64,000 nt of DNA from Clostridiales bacterium (GTDB lineage Bacteria > Bacillota > Clostridia > Lachnospirales > Lachnospiraceae). Under the pieces are notes generated by a model that did no database searches, was not told the DNA's origin, and saw only the letters and a list, made by a program, of their open reading frames with translations. Position 1 is the first letter of the stretch. Each line of letters opens with the position of its first letter. Below are positions 51,858 through 59,828 of the stretch, in pieces. The position numbers and the translations under genes were made by a program. Location of the stretch: the NCBI GenBank assembly GCA_021201535.1, contig JAJQEU010000008.1, positions 1 through 64,000 of the forward strand, given 5' to 3'.

Positions 51858-52247
51858 ATGTTTGACAATAATGTATATATTGATAACACTTTAAAAAATG
51901 TAGTTGAAAACGATCAGACAGTCGGTTATGAGATGCAGACGAATATTACCTATTACCGCGGCATCCCCATGTCCATGATCGTGAAGGTGGAAGTGAAGGA
52001 AGACGGACAGGATGTACCCCGCGATGATATCCGCATTTCGGTGGATTACGATGACTGGTTTACACTGGAGGAGGCGAGAACGGCCGTCAACCATAAATGG
52101 GAGTACGGAGAACCGCTTTACGTCCGCGTGCTGAAGGACGGCGGTCTGGCCGCGGGAACACATGAGATGGTTCTGACGGAGGCGATCCGGACTGCGTATA
52201 TTCCGACTCCGCTGGAGGGAGTTAAGGCTTTTACGGTAACCATCTGA
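51858..52247 (+). CDS. DUF6379 protein, candidate C-glycoside deglycosidase beta subunit
   Basis: A 129-residue, all-beta-looking protein: MFDNNVYIDNTLKNVVEN, then YEMQTNITYYRGIPMSMI, VDYDDWFTLEEA, LYVRVLKDGGL and TAYIPTPLEGV. I recall this pattern as the C-glycoside deglycosidase beta-subunit family (DUF6379). The known beta subunits have a similar size and are encoded next to the alpha subunit, as here (12-nt gap). It has no signal peptide, so cleavage would be cytoplasmic after import. AGGAGG precedes ATG 51858. Confidence 0.8.
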   Translation: MFDNNVYIDNTLKNVVENDQTVGYEMQTNITYYRGIPMSMIVKVEVKEDGQDVPRDDIRISVDYDDWFTLEEARTAVNHKWEYGEPLYVRVLKDGGLAAGTHEMVLTEAIRTAYIPTPLEGVKAFTVTI

Positions 52248-52351
52248 GGATGAAAACATGAAAAATTTGAGAACAGTGGCAATGATGGAAAAAAGAATGT
52301 GCCTGGCAATATGCCGGTCACGGATCGTATGACCAGGATGGGAGAAAGATC

Positions 52352-53299
52352 ATGAAAAAATATGCGTTTGGCGTAGATATCGGCGGCACCACCGTAAAGA
52401 TGGGGCTGTTCGAGACGGACGGAACTCTCTGTGATACCTGGGAGATCAAAACCAGAACCGAAAACGGCGGCGCTGAGATTCCGGGAGATATCGCTGCCAG
52501 TATCATGGAAAAGCTGGAAACGGCAGGCATTGCGCCGAGTCAGGTCGAAGGAGTCGGCATGGGTGTCCCCGGACCGGTAGGTGCGGACGGAACGGTCTTC
52601 AAATGTGTGAATCTGGGCTGGGATGTTTTCAACGTGGAACAGACGATGCAGACTCTGACCGGATTCCGCACAAAAGCGGGAAACGACGCGAATGTGGCAG
52701 CCCTCGGTGAAATGTGGATGGGCGGCGGCAAGGGATATGAAAATCTTGTCATGGTTACGCTTGGGACCGGCGTCGGCGGCGGTGTGATCTTAAACGGAAA
52801 AATCGTCCCGGGATTCAACGGCGCGGCCGGCGAGATCGGTCATATGCATGCCAGAGATGACGAACCGGAAACCTGCGGCTGCGGAAACCACGGCTGTCTC
52901 GAACAGTATGCCTCCGCCAACGGCGTGGCGCGCATGGCAAAGATATACCTGAAAGAACACCGGGAGAAAAGCGTGCTGCGCAGCCTGAACAGGGACGCGA
53001 TCACATCGAAGGATGTCTTCGACGCGGCAAAGGATCGCGACGCGGCGGCATTGGAGATTGTGGACGAGTTTGGCAGAACTCTCGGGAAAGCTCTGGCCCA
53101 GATTTCCTGTGTGATGAATCCGCAGGCCTTTGTGATCGGCGGCGGCATGGCCAAAGCAGGCGATATCGTGATCGAAGTGGTACGCAGGTATTTCGTGGAA
53201 TACGCGTTTCACGCGGCCCGGGGCACTCTGTTTACGCTGGCCACACTCGGCAATAACGCCGGTATCTACGGCGGAGTCCGGATGATACTGGATGACTGA
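52352..53299 (+). CDS. ROK family sugar kinase (glucokinase-like)
   Basis: A 315-residue kinase. It has the phosphate motif GVDIGGTTVKMGL, the sugar/catalytic region VTLGTGVGGGVILNGK, the ROK motif EIGHMHARDD and the zinc site CGCGNHGCLEQYAS. It probably phosphorylates glucose or a close sugar released by the operon. No DNA-binding domain is present. GGGAGAAAG precedes ATG 52352, and a strong terminator ends the operon. Confidence 0.93.
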   Translation: MKKYAFGVDIGGTTVKMGLFETDGTLCDTWEIKTRTENGGAEIPGDIAASIMEKLETAGIAPSQVEGVGMGVPGPVGADGTVFKCVNLGWDVFNVEQTMQTLTGFRTKAGNDANVAALGEMWMGGGKGYENLVMVTLGTGVGGGVILNGKIVPGFNGAAGEIGHMHARDDEPETCGCGNHGCLEQYASANGVARMAKIYLKEHREKSVLRSLNRDAITSKDVFDAAKDRDAAALEIVDEFGRTLGKALAQISCVMNPQAFVIGGGMAKAGDIVIEVVRRYFVEYAFHAARGTLFTLATLGNNAGIYGGVRMILDD

Positions 53300-53347
53300 T
53301 TTTATACAGCTAATCTCTTTTATTGAAAACCCTTTATTTACGCGCAA

Positions 53348-53380
53348 CCCCTCTTTTTTCAGAGGGGCTGTTCGTTTTTG
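53348..53380 (+). terminator. Rho-independent terminator after the ROK kinase gene
   Basis: CCCCTC-TTTTTTCA-GAGGGG followed by CTGTTCGTTTTT. It closes the catabolic operon. Confidence 0.85.
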
Positions 53381-53385
53381 ACTAG

Positions 53386-53553
53386 GCAGACATGCCCCGC
53401 AAGGGTGTGTCTGTCTGATCGTTACTGTTCACAGGCAGCCTGCCTGTGAACGTAACGCGCTCCGCGGGATGCACACAAAATGCTAAAAACCAGCATTTTG
53501 GCGCTGGCTCGCAGCCACTCAGCGGTGTGAGTGGCTGACGAGTGAACTGTAAC
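53386..53553 (+). other. Highly structured spacer upstream of larE with alternative pairings
   Basis: In order: AGACATGCCC/GGGTGTGTCT (53388-53412); GTTACTGTTCACAGGCA with TGCCTGTGAACGTAAC (53421-53456); AAAATGCT/AGCATTTT (53477-53499); CAGCCACTC/GAGTGGCTG (53512-53537). The segment GTTACTGTTCAC can also pair with the distant GTGAACTGTAAC (53542-53553), which excludes the local hairpin. It does not match a riboswitch class I know. Confidence 0.55.
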
Positions 53554-53692
53554 TCTGACCTCGTTTTTAGAACAGGAGTGTTTTATAGTGGATTGCAGAT
53601 GTAGTCTTCCGTATGGTATACTACGTGCGTGGACAGAGGATATTCACGATTATTTGTGCTGTCAACTGAAGGGCGGCGGAATGGAGATTTTT

Positions 53693-54502
53693 ATGGAAAT
53701 TAATTTACAGATGAAATATCAGAATTTACGGAACTACATCCGGCAGGCCGGCAGCGTGGCCGTCGCCTTTTCCGGCGGCGTGGACTCCACGTTTCTGCTG
53801 CGCGTCGCACATGATGTGCTGGGGGACCGCGTTGTTGCCGTCACTGCGCAATCCTGTTCCTTCCCGGAGCGCGAGATGAGTGAAGCCGTGGATTTCTGCG
53901 CGAAACATGAGATTGCGCACGTCATATGTGAGTCGGAGGAACTGGAGATCGAGGGCTTCCGTCAGAACCCGACAAACCGCTGTTACCTGTGCAAGCATGA
54001 ACTGTTTGAGAAAATATGGGCGATTGCGCGGGACCGGGGGCTTCGCACGGTGATGGAGGGCTCCAATCTGGATGATGACGGCGACTACCGTCCGGGTCTG
54101 CAGGCTGTAAAGGAACTGGGAGTCTTAAGTCCCCTGCGTTATGCCGGACTGTCAAAGGCAGAGATCCGGGGGCTTTCAAAAGAACTGGGACTTCCCACCT
54201 GGGACAAACCGTCCTTTGCCTGTCTGTCCTCCCGTTTCGTGTACGGGGAGACGATCACTGAGGAAAAACTGGGAATGGTGGACCGGGCGGAGCAGCTTCT
54301 GCTCGATCTGGGCTTTCATCAGGTGCGTGTCCGGATTCACGGGACGATCGCGCGGATTGAGATTGAACCGGCAGAGTTTGAAAAGCTGATGGCAGAGGAT
54401 ATCCGGGAAACAGTTTACCGTCAGTTGCAATCGTTTGGATTTTCCTATGTCACCATGGATCTGATGGGATATCGGACGGGGAGTATGAATGAGATATTAT
54501 AA
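53693..54502 (+). CDS. larE: ATP-dependent sacrificial sulfur transferase LarE
   Basis: A 269-residue PP-loop protein that donates sulfur from its own Cys to make the nickel-pincer cofactor of LarA-type racemases and epimerases. The PP-loop is VAVAFSGGVDSTFLL (about 21-35), CYLCKHELFE follows, and the candidate sacrificial Cys is in FACLSSRFVYGE. LarB and LarC are not in the window. The start at ATG 53693 has GGAG six bases upstream; ATG 53681 is an alternative. It is preceded by an unusually structured spacer. Confidence 0.93.
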   Translation: MEINLQMKYQNLRNYIRQAGSVAVAFSGGVDSTFLLRVAHDVLGDRVVAVTAQSCSFPEREMSEAVDFCAKHEIAHVICESEELEIEGFRQNPTNRCYLCKHELFEKIWAIARDRGLRTVMEGSNLDDDGDYRPGLQAVKELGVLSPLRYAGLSKAEIRGLSKELGLPTWDKPSFACLSSRFVYGETITEEKLGMVDRAEQLLLDLGFHQVRVRIHGTIARIEIEPAEFEKLMAEDIRETVYRQLQSFGFSYVTMDLMGYRTGSMNEIL

Positions 54503-54655
54503 AAACAGAATAAAAATTGAAGCTGTCCGTCTGTATATAGAGCCGGGAGGTTGACGGTAAAAGTAAATTTTGTGTGTCAAATCGCTGGTTTAGCATATTC
54601 CTTGAATCGTATCTTATCTTTTTGGACTGAAATCGTATTTTAATTCTTTTCATAC

Positions 54656-54684
54656 TTTACTTTCATGCTTCATTTATTTATAAT
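54656..54684 (+). promoter_or_regulatory. Probable promoter of the AbiE operon
   Basis: TTTACT and TATAAT with a 17-base spacer, 25 bp before the GTG start at 54709. AbiEi proteins usually repress their own promoter, so this is the likely target region. Confidence 0.6.
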
Positions 54685-54708
54685 AGTAGTGTGAAAGGAA
54701 GTGATTGC

Positions 54709-55302
54709 GTGACGCAGCATGAGTTATTGGATACCGCATTGGAAAAGTACAATGGTATCCTTCGGACTTCACAGGTTGTGGACATGGGGATTTCAAAGCC
54801 GGTTTTTTATGATTATGTGAAATTGAAAGAGTTAAGACAGGCGGCACATGGAATTTATGTTTCAGATGACAGTTGGACGGATACATTGTATCTGCTCCAT
54901 TTACGATATGGTCAGCTTGTTTTTTCCCATGAAACAGCCCTGTTCTTTCATGACCTGACAGACCGGGAACCGTTCCCATATTCAGCCACGGTAAAAAGAG
55001 GTTATAATGCCAGCGGTCTGAAAGGAGAAGGCGTCTCGGTATATACGGTAAAAAAGGAATTGCATGGGATTGGGGTTACATCCCTGAAAACATCATTTGG
55101 GCATTCGGTTCCCGTTTACGATATGGAACGCACCATCTGTGACCTGGTCCGCAGCAGGAACCATATCGAAATTCAGACATACCAGGATGCGCTGAAGCAA
55201 TATGCCCGACGCAAAGATAAGAATCTTAGGGATTTAATGAATTATGCCCAGATGTTCCGGGTTGAAAAGATTTTAAGGCAGTATTTGGATGTGCTTCTAT
55301 GA
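54709..55302 (+). CDS. abiEi: Type IV toxin-antitoxin system antitoxin AbiEi
   Basis: A 197-residue protein with an N-terminal winged helix (ILRTSQVVDMGISKPVFYDY, then LRQAAHGIYV) and a C-terminal domain with YDMERTICDLVRSR. AbiEi antitoxins repress the operon and counter the AbiEii nucleotidyltransferase without binding it. GTG 54709 is chosen as start because AAAGGAAG lies about 8 nt upstream; GTG 54691 is an alternative. It overlaps the toxin gene by 4 nt. Confidence 0.88.
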   Translation: MTQHELLDTALEKYNGILRTSQVVDMGISKPVFYDYVKLKELRQAAHGIYVSDDSWTDTLYLLHLRYGQLVFSHETALFFHDLTDREPFPYSATVKRGYNASGLKGEGVSVYTVKKELHGIGVTSLKTSFGHSVPVYDMERTICDLVRSRNHIEIQTYQDALKQYARRKDKNLRDLMNYAQMFRVEKILRQYLDVLL

Positions 55303-56138
55303 TTAAGACATCAAAGCAGTTAAAAGACCTGATCCGCAACCTGTCAAAGAAGAAATCAGCAGATGCACAGGTTCTGATGAGAAATTATATGATGGAACGA
55401 TTCCTCGAACGGATTTTCCTTTCCGAGTACAGGGACAAATTCATTTTAAAAGGCGGGATGCTGGTCGCTGCCATGGTGGGTCTGGATGCACGTTCAACGA
55501 TGGATTTGGATGCAACCGTAAGAGGAGCAACTTTGAACAGGGAGACGATTGAGAAAATCATTGACGGGATTCTCCTGGCTCCGGTCGTTGACGGCGTGAG
55601 CTTTCAGGTAAAAAGTATTTCCGACATCATGGACGAAGCAGAATATCCCGGCGTGAGGGTAAGCATGTCTGCGGCTTTTGACGGGACAGTGACTCCGATT
55701 AAGATTGACATATCAACCGGGGATGTCATTACACCCGGAGCGGTTCAGTACCATTTTAAACTGATGCTAGAAGACCGCTCGATCTCATTGTGGGCGTACA
55801 ATCTGGAAACTGTCCTGGCTGAAAAGCTGGAAAGTGCCATTTCCAGGGCGACCACCAACACCCGCATGAGGGATTTCTATGATATTTACATATTGAGCAG
55901 GATGTATCAGGATACGTTGGACGCAGATACGATCCGGCAGGCATTAGCCGCTACAAGCCATAAGCGCCAGTCGGAACATATGCTTCTGGAGGGAGATGAA
56001 ATCCTGAAGGAAGTGGAAGCAAGCCCTGTCATGCAGAAATTATGGGAATCTTATCAGAAGAAATTTTCATACGCATCAGATATTAGATGGCCAGATGTGA
56101 TGTCGGCTGTCCGGAATTTGTACGGCATGACAAAGTGA
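55299..56138 (+). CDS. abiEii: AbiEii-type nucleotidyltransferase toxin
   Basis: A 279-residue nucleotidyltransferase. The fold's motifs are FILKGGMLVAAMVGL and STMDLDATVRG (the GG and DxD pair), with further residues in VTPIKIDISTGD and the helical part NLETVLAEKLESAISR. AbiEii toxins transfer nucleotides to RNA, probably tRNA, and arrest growth; the system was first described as phage abortive infection. Coupled to the antitoxin by ATGA overlap. No lesions are seen, so the system looks functional. Confidence 0.88.
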   Translation: MIKTSKQLKDLIRNLSKKKSADAQVLMRNYMMERFLERIFLSEYRDKFILKGGMLVAAMVGLDARSTMDLDATVRGATLNRETIEKIIDGILLAPVVDGVSFQVKSISDIMDEAEYPGVRVSMSAAFDGTVTPIKIDISTGDVITPGAVQYHFKLMLEDRSISLWAYNLETVLAEKLESAISRATTNTRMRDFYDIYILSRMYQDTLDADTIRQALAATSHKRQSEHMLLEGDEILKEVEASPVMQKLWESYQKKFSYASDIRWPDVMSAVRNLYGMTK

Positions 56139-56291
56139 CAGCTTGCGATTTCTTACCGTAATTTTGAATCTGCATCCCTGACTTAAAAGCGAAACAGACA
56201 AAAACGGGCAGGCACAGGGTGAATCCTTTGCCTGCCCTGATTTGGGATTTAGTTCCCTGATGTAGATTTAGATTTCTTATTTTGATAGTTT

Positions 56292-56333
56292 GGTCGAGTA
56301 GACAAACCCCGTAAGGGGTATGTCTACTCGACC
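56292..56333 (+). repeat. Long perfect hairpin after the AbiE operon
   Basis: GGTCGAGTAGACA, AA, CCCC, loop GTAA, GGGG, TA, TGTCTACTCGACC. The core AGACA..CCCC-GTAA-GGGG..TGTCT resembles the hairpin at 53388-53412 (AGACATGCCC-CGCAA-GGGTGTGTCT), so the two may be one repeat type. There is no T-run. Confidence 0.65.
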
Positions 56334-56373
56334 GATGGTTTATACCAGAATCTGATCGGCGTACAAAATCCTG

Positions 56374-56402
56374 TTGACATTCGAAATTGATAGTGTTAGT
56401 AT
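56374..56402 (+). promoter_or_regulatory. Promoter of the trp operon
   Basis: TTGACA is followed after 17 bases by TAGTAT (TAGTATAAAG). It lies just before the T-box leader, about 420 bp before trpE. Confidence 0.7.
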
Positions 56403-56590
56403 AAAGAACGTTATAAGACAAAATCATTGAGCAAAAAGAGTACTTTTATGTGCTGCGCCACAGAGAGCCGGAGCTGCTGAGATTCCGGCACGCAAGTATA
56501 AAAGGAATGGGTTTGTGAGATGCTTCCGCGAAATTACGGAGTAGCGGATGCCGTGTCCTCACGTTACAGAGGAAAGATATAGAAGCGGAT

Positions 56591-56672
56591 ATAATGTTTT
56601 CTGCATGACTCACCGGCGGATATTCTCGCTTTGCCGGGGCAGATCCTGCGTGGTCAGGGAATGACACATGAC
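56591..56672 (+). repeat. ~82-bp repeat inside the T-box leader
   Basis: It begins ATAATGTTTTCTGCATGAC and includes TCGCTTTGCCGGGGCAGA and GTGGTCAGGGAATGACA. A copy about 75% alike lies at 60541-60622, between trpF and trpB. Being in the Stem II/III part, it may replace or extend those stems. Confidence 0.7.
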
Positions 56673-56757
56673 GACTCCTTCTGTATCGGATGAGGTTGCA
56701 GGAATATTCTGCCGGATGATTCTGCAATGAACAAGGGTGGCACCACGATGATTCGTC

Positions 56758-56794
56758 CCTGACTGTGATTGATTTACAGTCAGGGCTTTTTTGT
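56758..56794 (+). terminator. T-box controlled terminator
   Basis: CCCTGACTGT pairs with ACAGTCAGGG (9-base loop), followed by CTTTTTTG. The left arm lies right after the T-box, so antiterminator and terminator exclude each other. Confidence 0.92.
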
Positions 56795-56821
56795 TTCATA
56801 TATACGGAAAGGACATAAACG

Positions 56822-58237
56822 ATGAAACGAATTCGAAGGGTATATAAAAAAACGGTCAGCATTGTCCGGGAGACGCCGATCGAGATGTATGAGAATATGG
56901 TCGGCGGCCGGAAAGGTTTTCTGCTGGAAAGCTATGACAAAAATTATGACACGTTCACGATTTTCGGGGCGGATCCGGAGGAGATCATTACTTCGAGGGG
57001 GCATGCGCTCGTCATCACGGGGGCGGACGGCTCTGTCGAAGTCCGGGAGGGGAATCCCCATGAGCGCCTGAAGGAATATTACGATGAGTTTGAGATACGT
57101 CAGGACAATCACGAGCTTTCCTTTACCGGCGGCCTGGTCGGAAACCTCGGTTATGATTACATCCGTTACACGGAGGTGCTCCCGGATGAGAATCCGGACG
57201 ACATCGGCATTGAGACGATCCAGATGATGCTGATGACGCGTTTTATCGTGGTGGATCATCTCTCGGAGACGATGACGGCGGTCGTCCTGGAAGAAGATTC
57301 CGAGGCGGGCAGGGAACGGGCGCTGGCCGAAGCCGCGCGGATGCTGGATGCGGCGCGGACGGATGTGCCGGAAAATCACAGAGACGGCGCGTTCATCCGG
57401 GATGGAAAGATTATCCACAAAACAGATACGCTTGAGGAGTATGGTGAAAAGGTGGAGCGGATCCGGCATTATATCCGTGAGGGACATATTTTCCAGACCG
57501 TGCTGTCACAGCGCTGGACGATCGAGACCGGTCAGGATGGATTTACGCTGTATAAGCATCTGCGCGAGATCAATCCGTCGCCGTATCTGTACTATTATAA
57601 TTACGGCGATTTCGAGGTGATCGGCAGCTCGCCGGAGATGATTGTGAAACAGCAGGGAGACCGTGTGTTTACCTGCCCGATCGCGGGGAGCCGTCCGCGC
57701 GGTAAATCGAAGGAGGAGGATCTGGCTCTGACGGAGGAGCTTCTGGCGGATGAGAAGGAACTGGCGGAGCATGTGATGCTGGTAGATCTCGCCCGCAATG
57801 ACATGGGGCGTATCTCGGAGTTCGGCACCGTGAAGCTCATGGAATTCATGAAGGTACAGTATTATTCTCATGTGATGCACATCGTCTCTCTGGTGGAGGG
57901 ACGGAAAAAGGGCGTATACCATCCGCTGGATCTGGTGGCTTCCTTCCTGCCGGCGGGAACCTTAAGCGGTGCGCCGAAGATCCGCGCGATGGAGATCATT
58001 GATGAGCTGGAGACCACCCGCCGCGGTCTGTACGGCGGCGCAACCGGGTATGTGGATTTCTCCGGAGACATGGATTTCTGCATCACCATACGCACGATGA
58101 TCAAACAGGGAAATAAGGTATATCTGCAGGCGGGCGCCGGTATTGTCGCTGATTCTGTTCCGGAGAAGGAATATCAGGAATGCTGCAACAAGGTGATGGC
58201 ACTCGCGAAAACGCTTGTGACGGAGGAAAACTTATGA
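56822..58237 (+). CDS. trpE: Anthranilate synthase component I
   Basis: A 471-residue chorismate-using enzyme that makes anthranilate with TrpG. Conserved parts are SPSPYLYYYNYGDFEVIGSS, FTCPIAGSRPRGKS, LVDLARNDMGRI, PAGTLSGAPKIRAMEII and GGATGYVDFSGDMDFCITIRT, ending QAGAGIVADSVPEKE. The N-terminal feedback region is present and slightly short. Its stop overlaps the trpG start by 4 nt (ATGA). It is the first gene of the T-box-controlled operon. Confidence 0.97.
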   Translation: MKRIRRVYKKTVSIVRETPIEMYENMVGGRKGFLLESYDKNYDTFTIFGADPEEIITSRGHALVITGADGSVEVREGNPHERLKEYYDEFEIRQDNHELSFTGGLVGNLGYDYIRYTEVLPDENPDDIGIETIQMMLMTRFIVVDHLSETMTAVVLEEDSEAGRERALAEAARMLDAARTDVPENHRDGAFIRDGKIIHKTDTLEEYGEKVERIRHYIREGHIFQTVLSQRWTIETGQDGFTLYKHLREINPSPYLYYYNYGDFEVIGSSPEMIVKQQGDRVFTCPIAGSRPRGKSKEEDLALTEELLADEKELAEHVMLVDLARNDMGRISEFGTVKLMEFMKVQYYSHVMHIVSLVEGRKKGVYHPLDLVASFLPAGTLSGAPKIRAMEIIDELETTRRGLYGGATGYVDFSGDMDFCITIRTMIKQGNKVYLQAGAGIVADSVPEKEYQECCNKVMALAKTLVTEENL

Positions 58238-58800
58238 TCTTACTGATTGATAATTACGACTCATTCACCTATAATCTATATCAGTTTATGGGGATATTTA
58301 CCGATGACATTACCGTCGTCCGGAATGATAAGATTACCGTTGAGGAGATTCGGCAGATGAAGCCGGAGCGGATCGTCCTCTCGCCGGGACCGAAGAGTCC
58401 GAAGGAGGCGGGCATCTGTCTGGATGTGATCCGGGAGTTTTATGACAGGCTGCCGATCCTCGGCATCTGCCTCGGCCATCAGAGCATCGGCGAGGCGCTG
58501 GGCGGAACGGTTTCCTACGCGAAGAAGATTTTTCACGGGAAACAGTCCACGATCCGGCATTCCGGCACGGGAATTTTTGAGGGCGTGCCATCGCCTCTGA
58601 AGGTGGCGAGATATCATTCACTTGCCGTGCAGAAGGAAGGGCTCCCGGACTGCCTGGAGATTCTGGCGGAGACGGATGACGGGGAGATCATGGCAATCAA
58701 ACACAGGGATTATCCGGTGTACGGGATGCAGTTTCACCCGGAGTCGATCTATACGGAGCACGGGAAGAAAATACTGGAGATGTTTCTAAACATACTATGA
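58234..58800 (+). CDS. trpG: Anthranilate synthase component II (glutamine amidotransferase)
   Basis: A 188-residue class I amidotransferase that supplies ammonia to TrpE. It opens MILLIDNYDSFTYNLYQ and has the nucleophile Cys in LGICLGHQSIGE and the His-Glu pair in GMQFHPESIYTEHG. It is not fused to TrpD, unlike in some relatives. The last codon and stop (CTATGA) form the start of the 164-bp structured repeat, so the element appears to have supplied or overlapped the gene end. Confidence 0.96.
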   Translation: MILLIDNYDSFTYNLYQFMGIFTDDITVVRNDKITVEEIRQMKPERIVLSPGPKSPKEAGICLDVIREFYDRLPILGICLGHQSIGEALGGTVSYAKKIFHGKQSTIRHSGTGIFEGVPSPLKVARYHSLAVQKEGLPDCLEILAETDDGEIMAIKHRDYPVYGMQFHPESIYTEHGKKILEMFLNIL

Positions 58801-58958
58801 AAGTGTCGTCAATAGACAGACAGATGGACATGCTTGCATGGCCAGATGGCTGGATATTCGACGACCAGGACGGTATGAGTATGTAGGCCGATAGGCCGGA
58901 ATACGAATACCGGCGGCGATTGCGGGAGTGCGTAGCACGGAGCAATCGACTTTCATAG
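58795..58958 (+). repeat. 165-bp structured repeat, copy 2 (trpG to trpC spacer)
   Basis: It begins CTATGAAAGTGTCGT and ends CAATCGACTTTCATAG, like the copy at 28222-28386. The middle hairpin is GTAT...GGCC-gata-GGCC...ATAC where copy 1 has GCAA...GGGC-gatta-GCCC...TTGC. The third hairpin has TGC-gta-GCA where copy 1 has CAC-gaa-GTG. Changes on both arms keep pairing. It lies within the trp operon message. Confidence 0.82.
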
Positions 58959-58989
58959 ATCGTAAAAAATAACAGGGAGAGTGCGAAAT

Positions 58990-59787
58990 ATGATACTTGA
59001 TAAAATCGTAGAAGACAAGAAAATCCGGCTGCCGCAGCACAAGGCGAATATTTCTCCGGCGGAAATACGTAGACTGGCGGAGGCTTACGACGGATCTTCG
59101 CCCGATTTCCTGGAAGCACTTCGCAAACCCGGGATTTCCATCATCGGCGAGTTTAAGAAGGCTTCGCCGAGCCTCGGGAATATTCATAGCAAGATCGACC
59201 TGACAGACCGGATTGACGAGTACAACGCGTCCGTGGACTGTATCTCCTGTCTGACGGAGGAGGATCATTTCCTCGGAAATGTTGATTTTCTGAAGCAGAT
59301 TCGCGGGATTTCCCCGCTGCCGATCCTGCGGAAGGACTTCATGATCGACGAATATCAGTTTTATGAGGCAAAGGCCATCGGCGCGAACGCCATCCTGCTG
59401 ATCACGGGGATCCTGGATGATGTGCAGCTGCGGGATTTTTATCAGCTGACATCAGAGCTCGGACTTGACGCCTTGTTTGAGGCGCATGACGAGGAACAGA
59501 TGGACCGCGCGCTGAACTGCGGCGCGAAGATCGTCGGGGTGAACAACCGCGATCTTCGGGATTTTACGATTCATCTGGAGACGACAAAGGTACTCTCAAA
59601 AATGGTGCCGGAAGACCGCGTCTTTGTGGCGGAGAGCGGTATCGTGGCAGATGCGGACGTGGAATTTCTCGCGGAATGCCGGGTGGACGCTTTCCTGATC
59701 GGCCGGGCGTTTATGGAGTCGGAGAATCCGAAGGCACTCGCGCAGCATTGGAAGGAAGTGTATGGCCGGCAGAAATTTCTAAGCTAA
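58990..59787 (+). CDS. trpC: Indole-3-glycerol phosphate synthase
   Basis: A 265-residue TIM-barrel enzyme. It starts MILDKIVEDKKIRL and has IIGEFKKASPSLGNI, CLTEEDHFLG, LRKDFMIDEYQFYEAKAIGA, VGVNNRDLRDF and FVAESGIVADAD. ATG 58990 is used, with AGGGAGAG about 10 nt upstream; GTG 58981 is less likely. Not fused to TrpF. Confidence 0.96.
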   Translation: MILDKIVEDKKIRLPQHKANISPAEIRRLAEAYDGSSPDFLEALRKPGISIIGEFKKASPSLGNIHSKIDLTDRIDEYNASVDCISCLTEEDHFLGNVDFLKQIRGISPLPILRKDFMIDEYQFYEAKAIGANAILLITGILDDVQLRDFYQLTSELGLDALFEAHDEEQMDRALNCGAKIVGVNNRDLRDFTIHLETTKVLSKMVPEDRVFVAESGIVADADVEFLAECRVDAFLIGRAFMESENPKALAQHWKEVYGRQKFLS

Positions 59788-59828
59788 TATGGTGCCGCTG
59801 GCATGAGCGGTGCGGAATGGAGATTACT

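Larger units (their letters stand above)
56410..56794 (+). promoter_or_regulatory. T-box leader of the trp operon, tryptophan type
   Basis: The leader has the T-box core AAGGGTGGCACCACG at 56734-56748, Stem I features (AGTA near 56431; AGAGAGCCGG-AGCTGCTGAGA near 56463) and a specifier region GGAATGGG where TGG (56508-56510) fits tryptophan. The antiterminator bulge TGGC would pair with a tRNA ending GCCA, and bacterial tRNA-Trp has G at the discriminator place. A terminator follows. Uncharged tRNA-Trp would therefore switch on trpE-G-C-F-B-A-D. An ~82-bp repeat lies inside the leader between Stem I and the T-box. Confidence 0.9.

Noticed and set aside
52258-52332. 24-codon frame between the DUF6379 gene and the ROK gene
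   Set aside because: Weak ribosome site and no conserved feature; probably chance.
53386-53553. Integrase attachment site or integron element
   Set aside because: No integrase or recombinase gene and no core-site duplication nearby.
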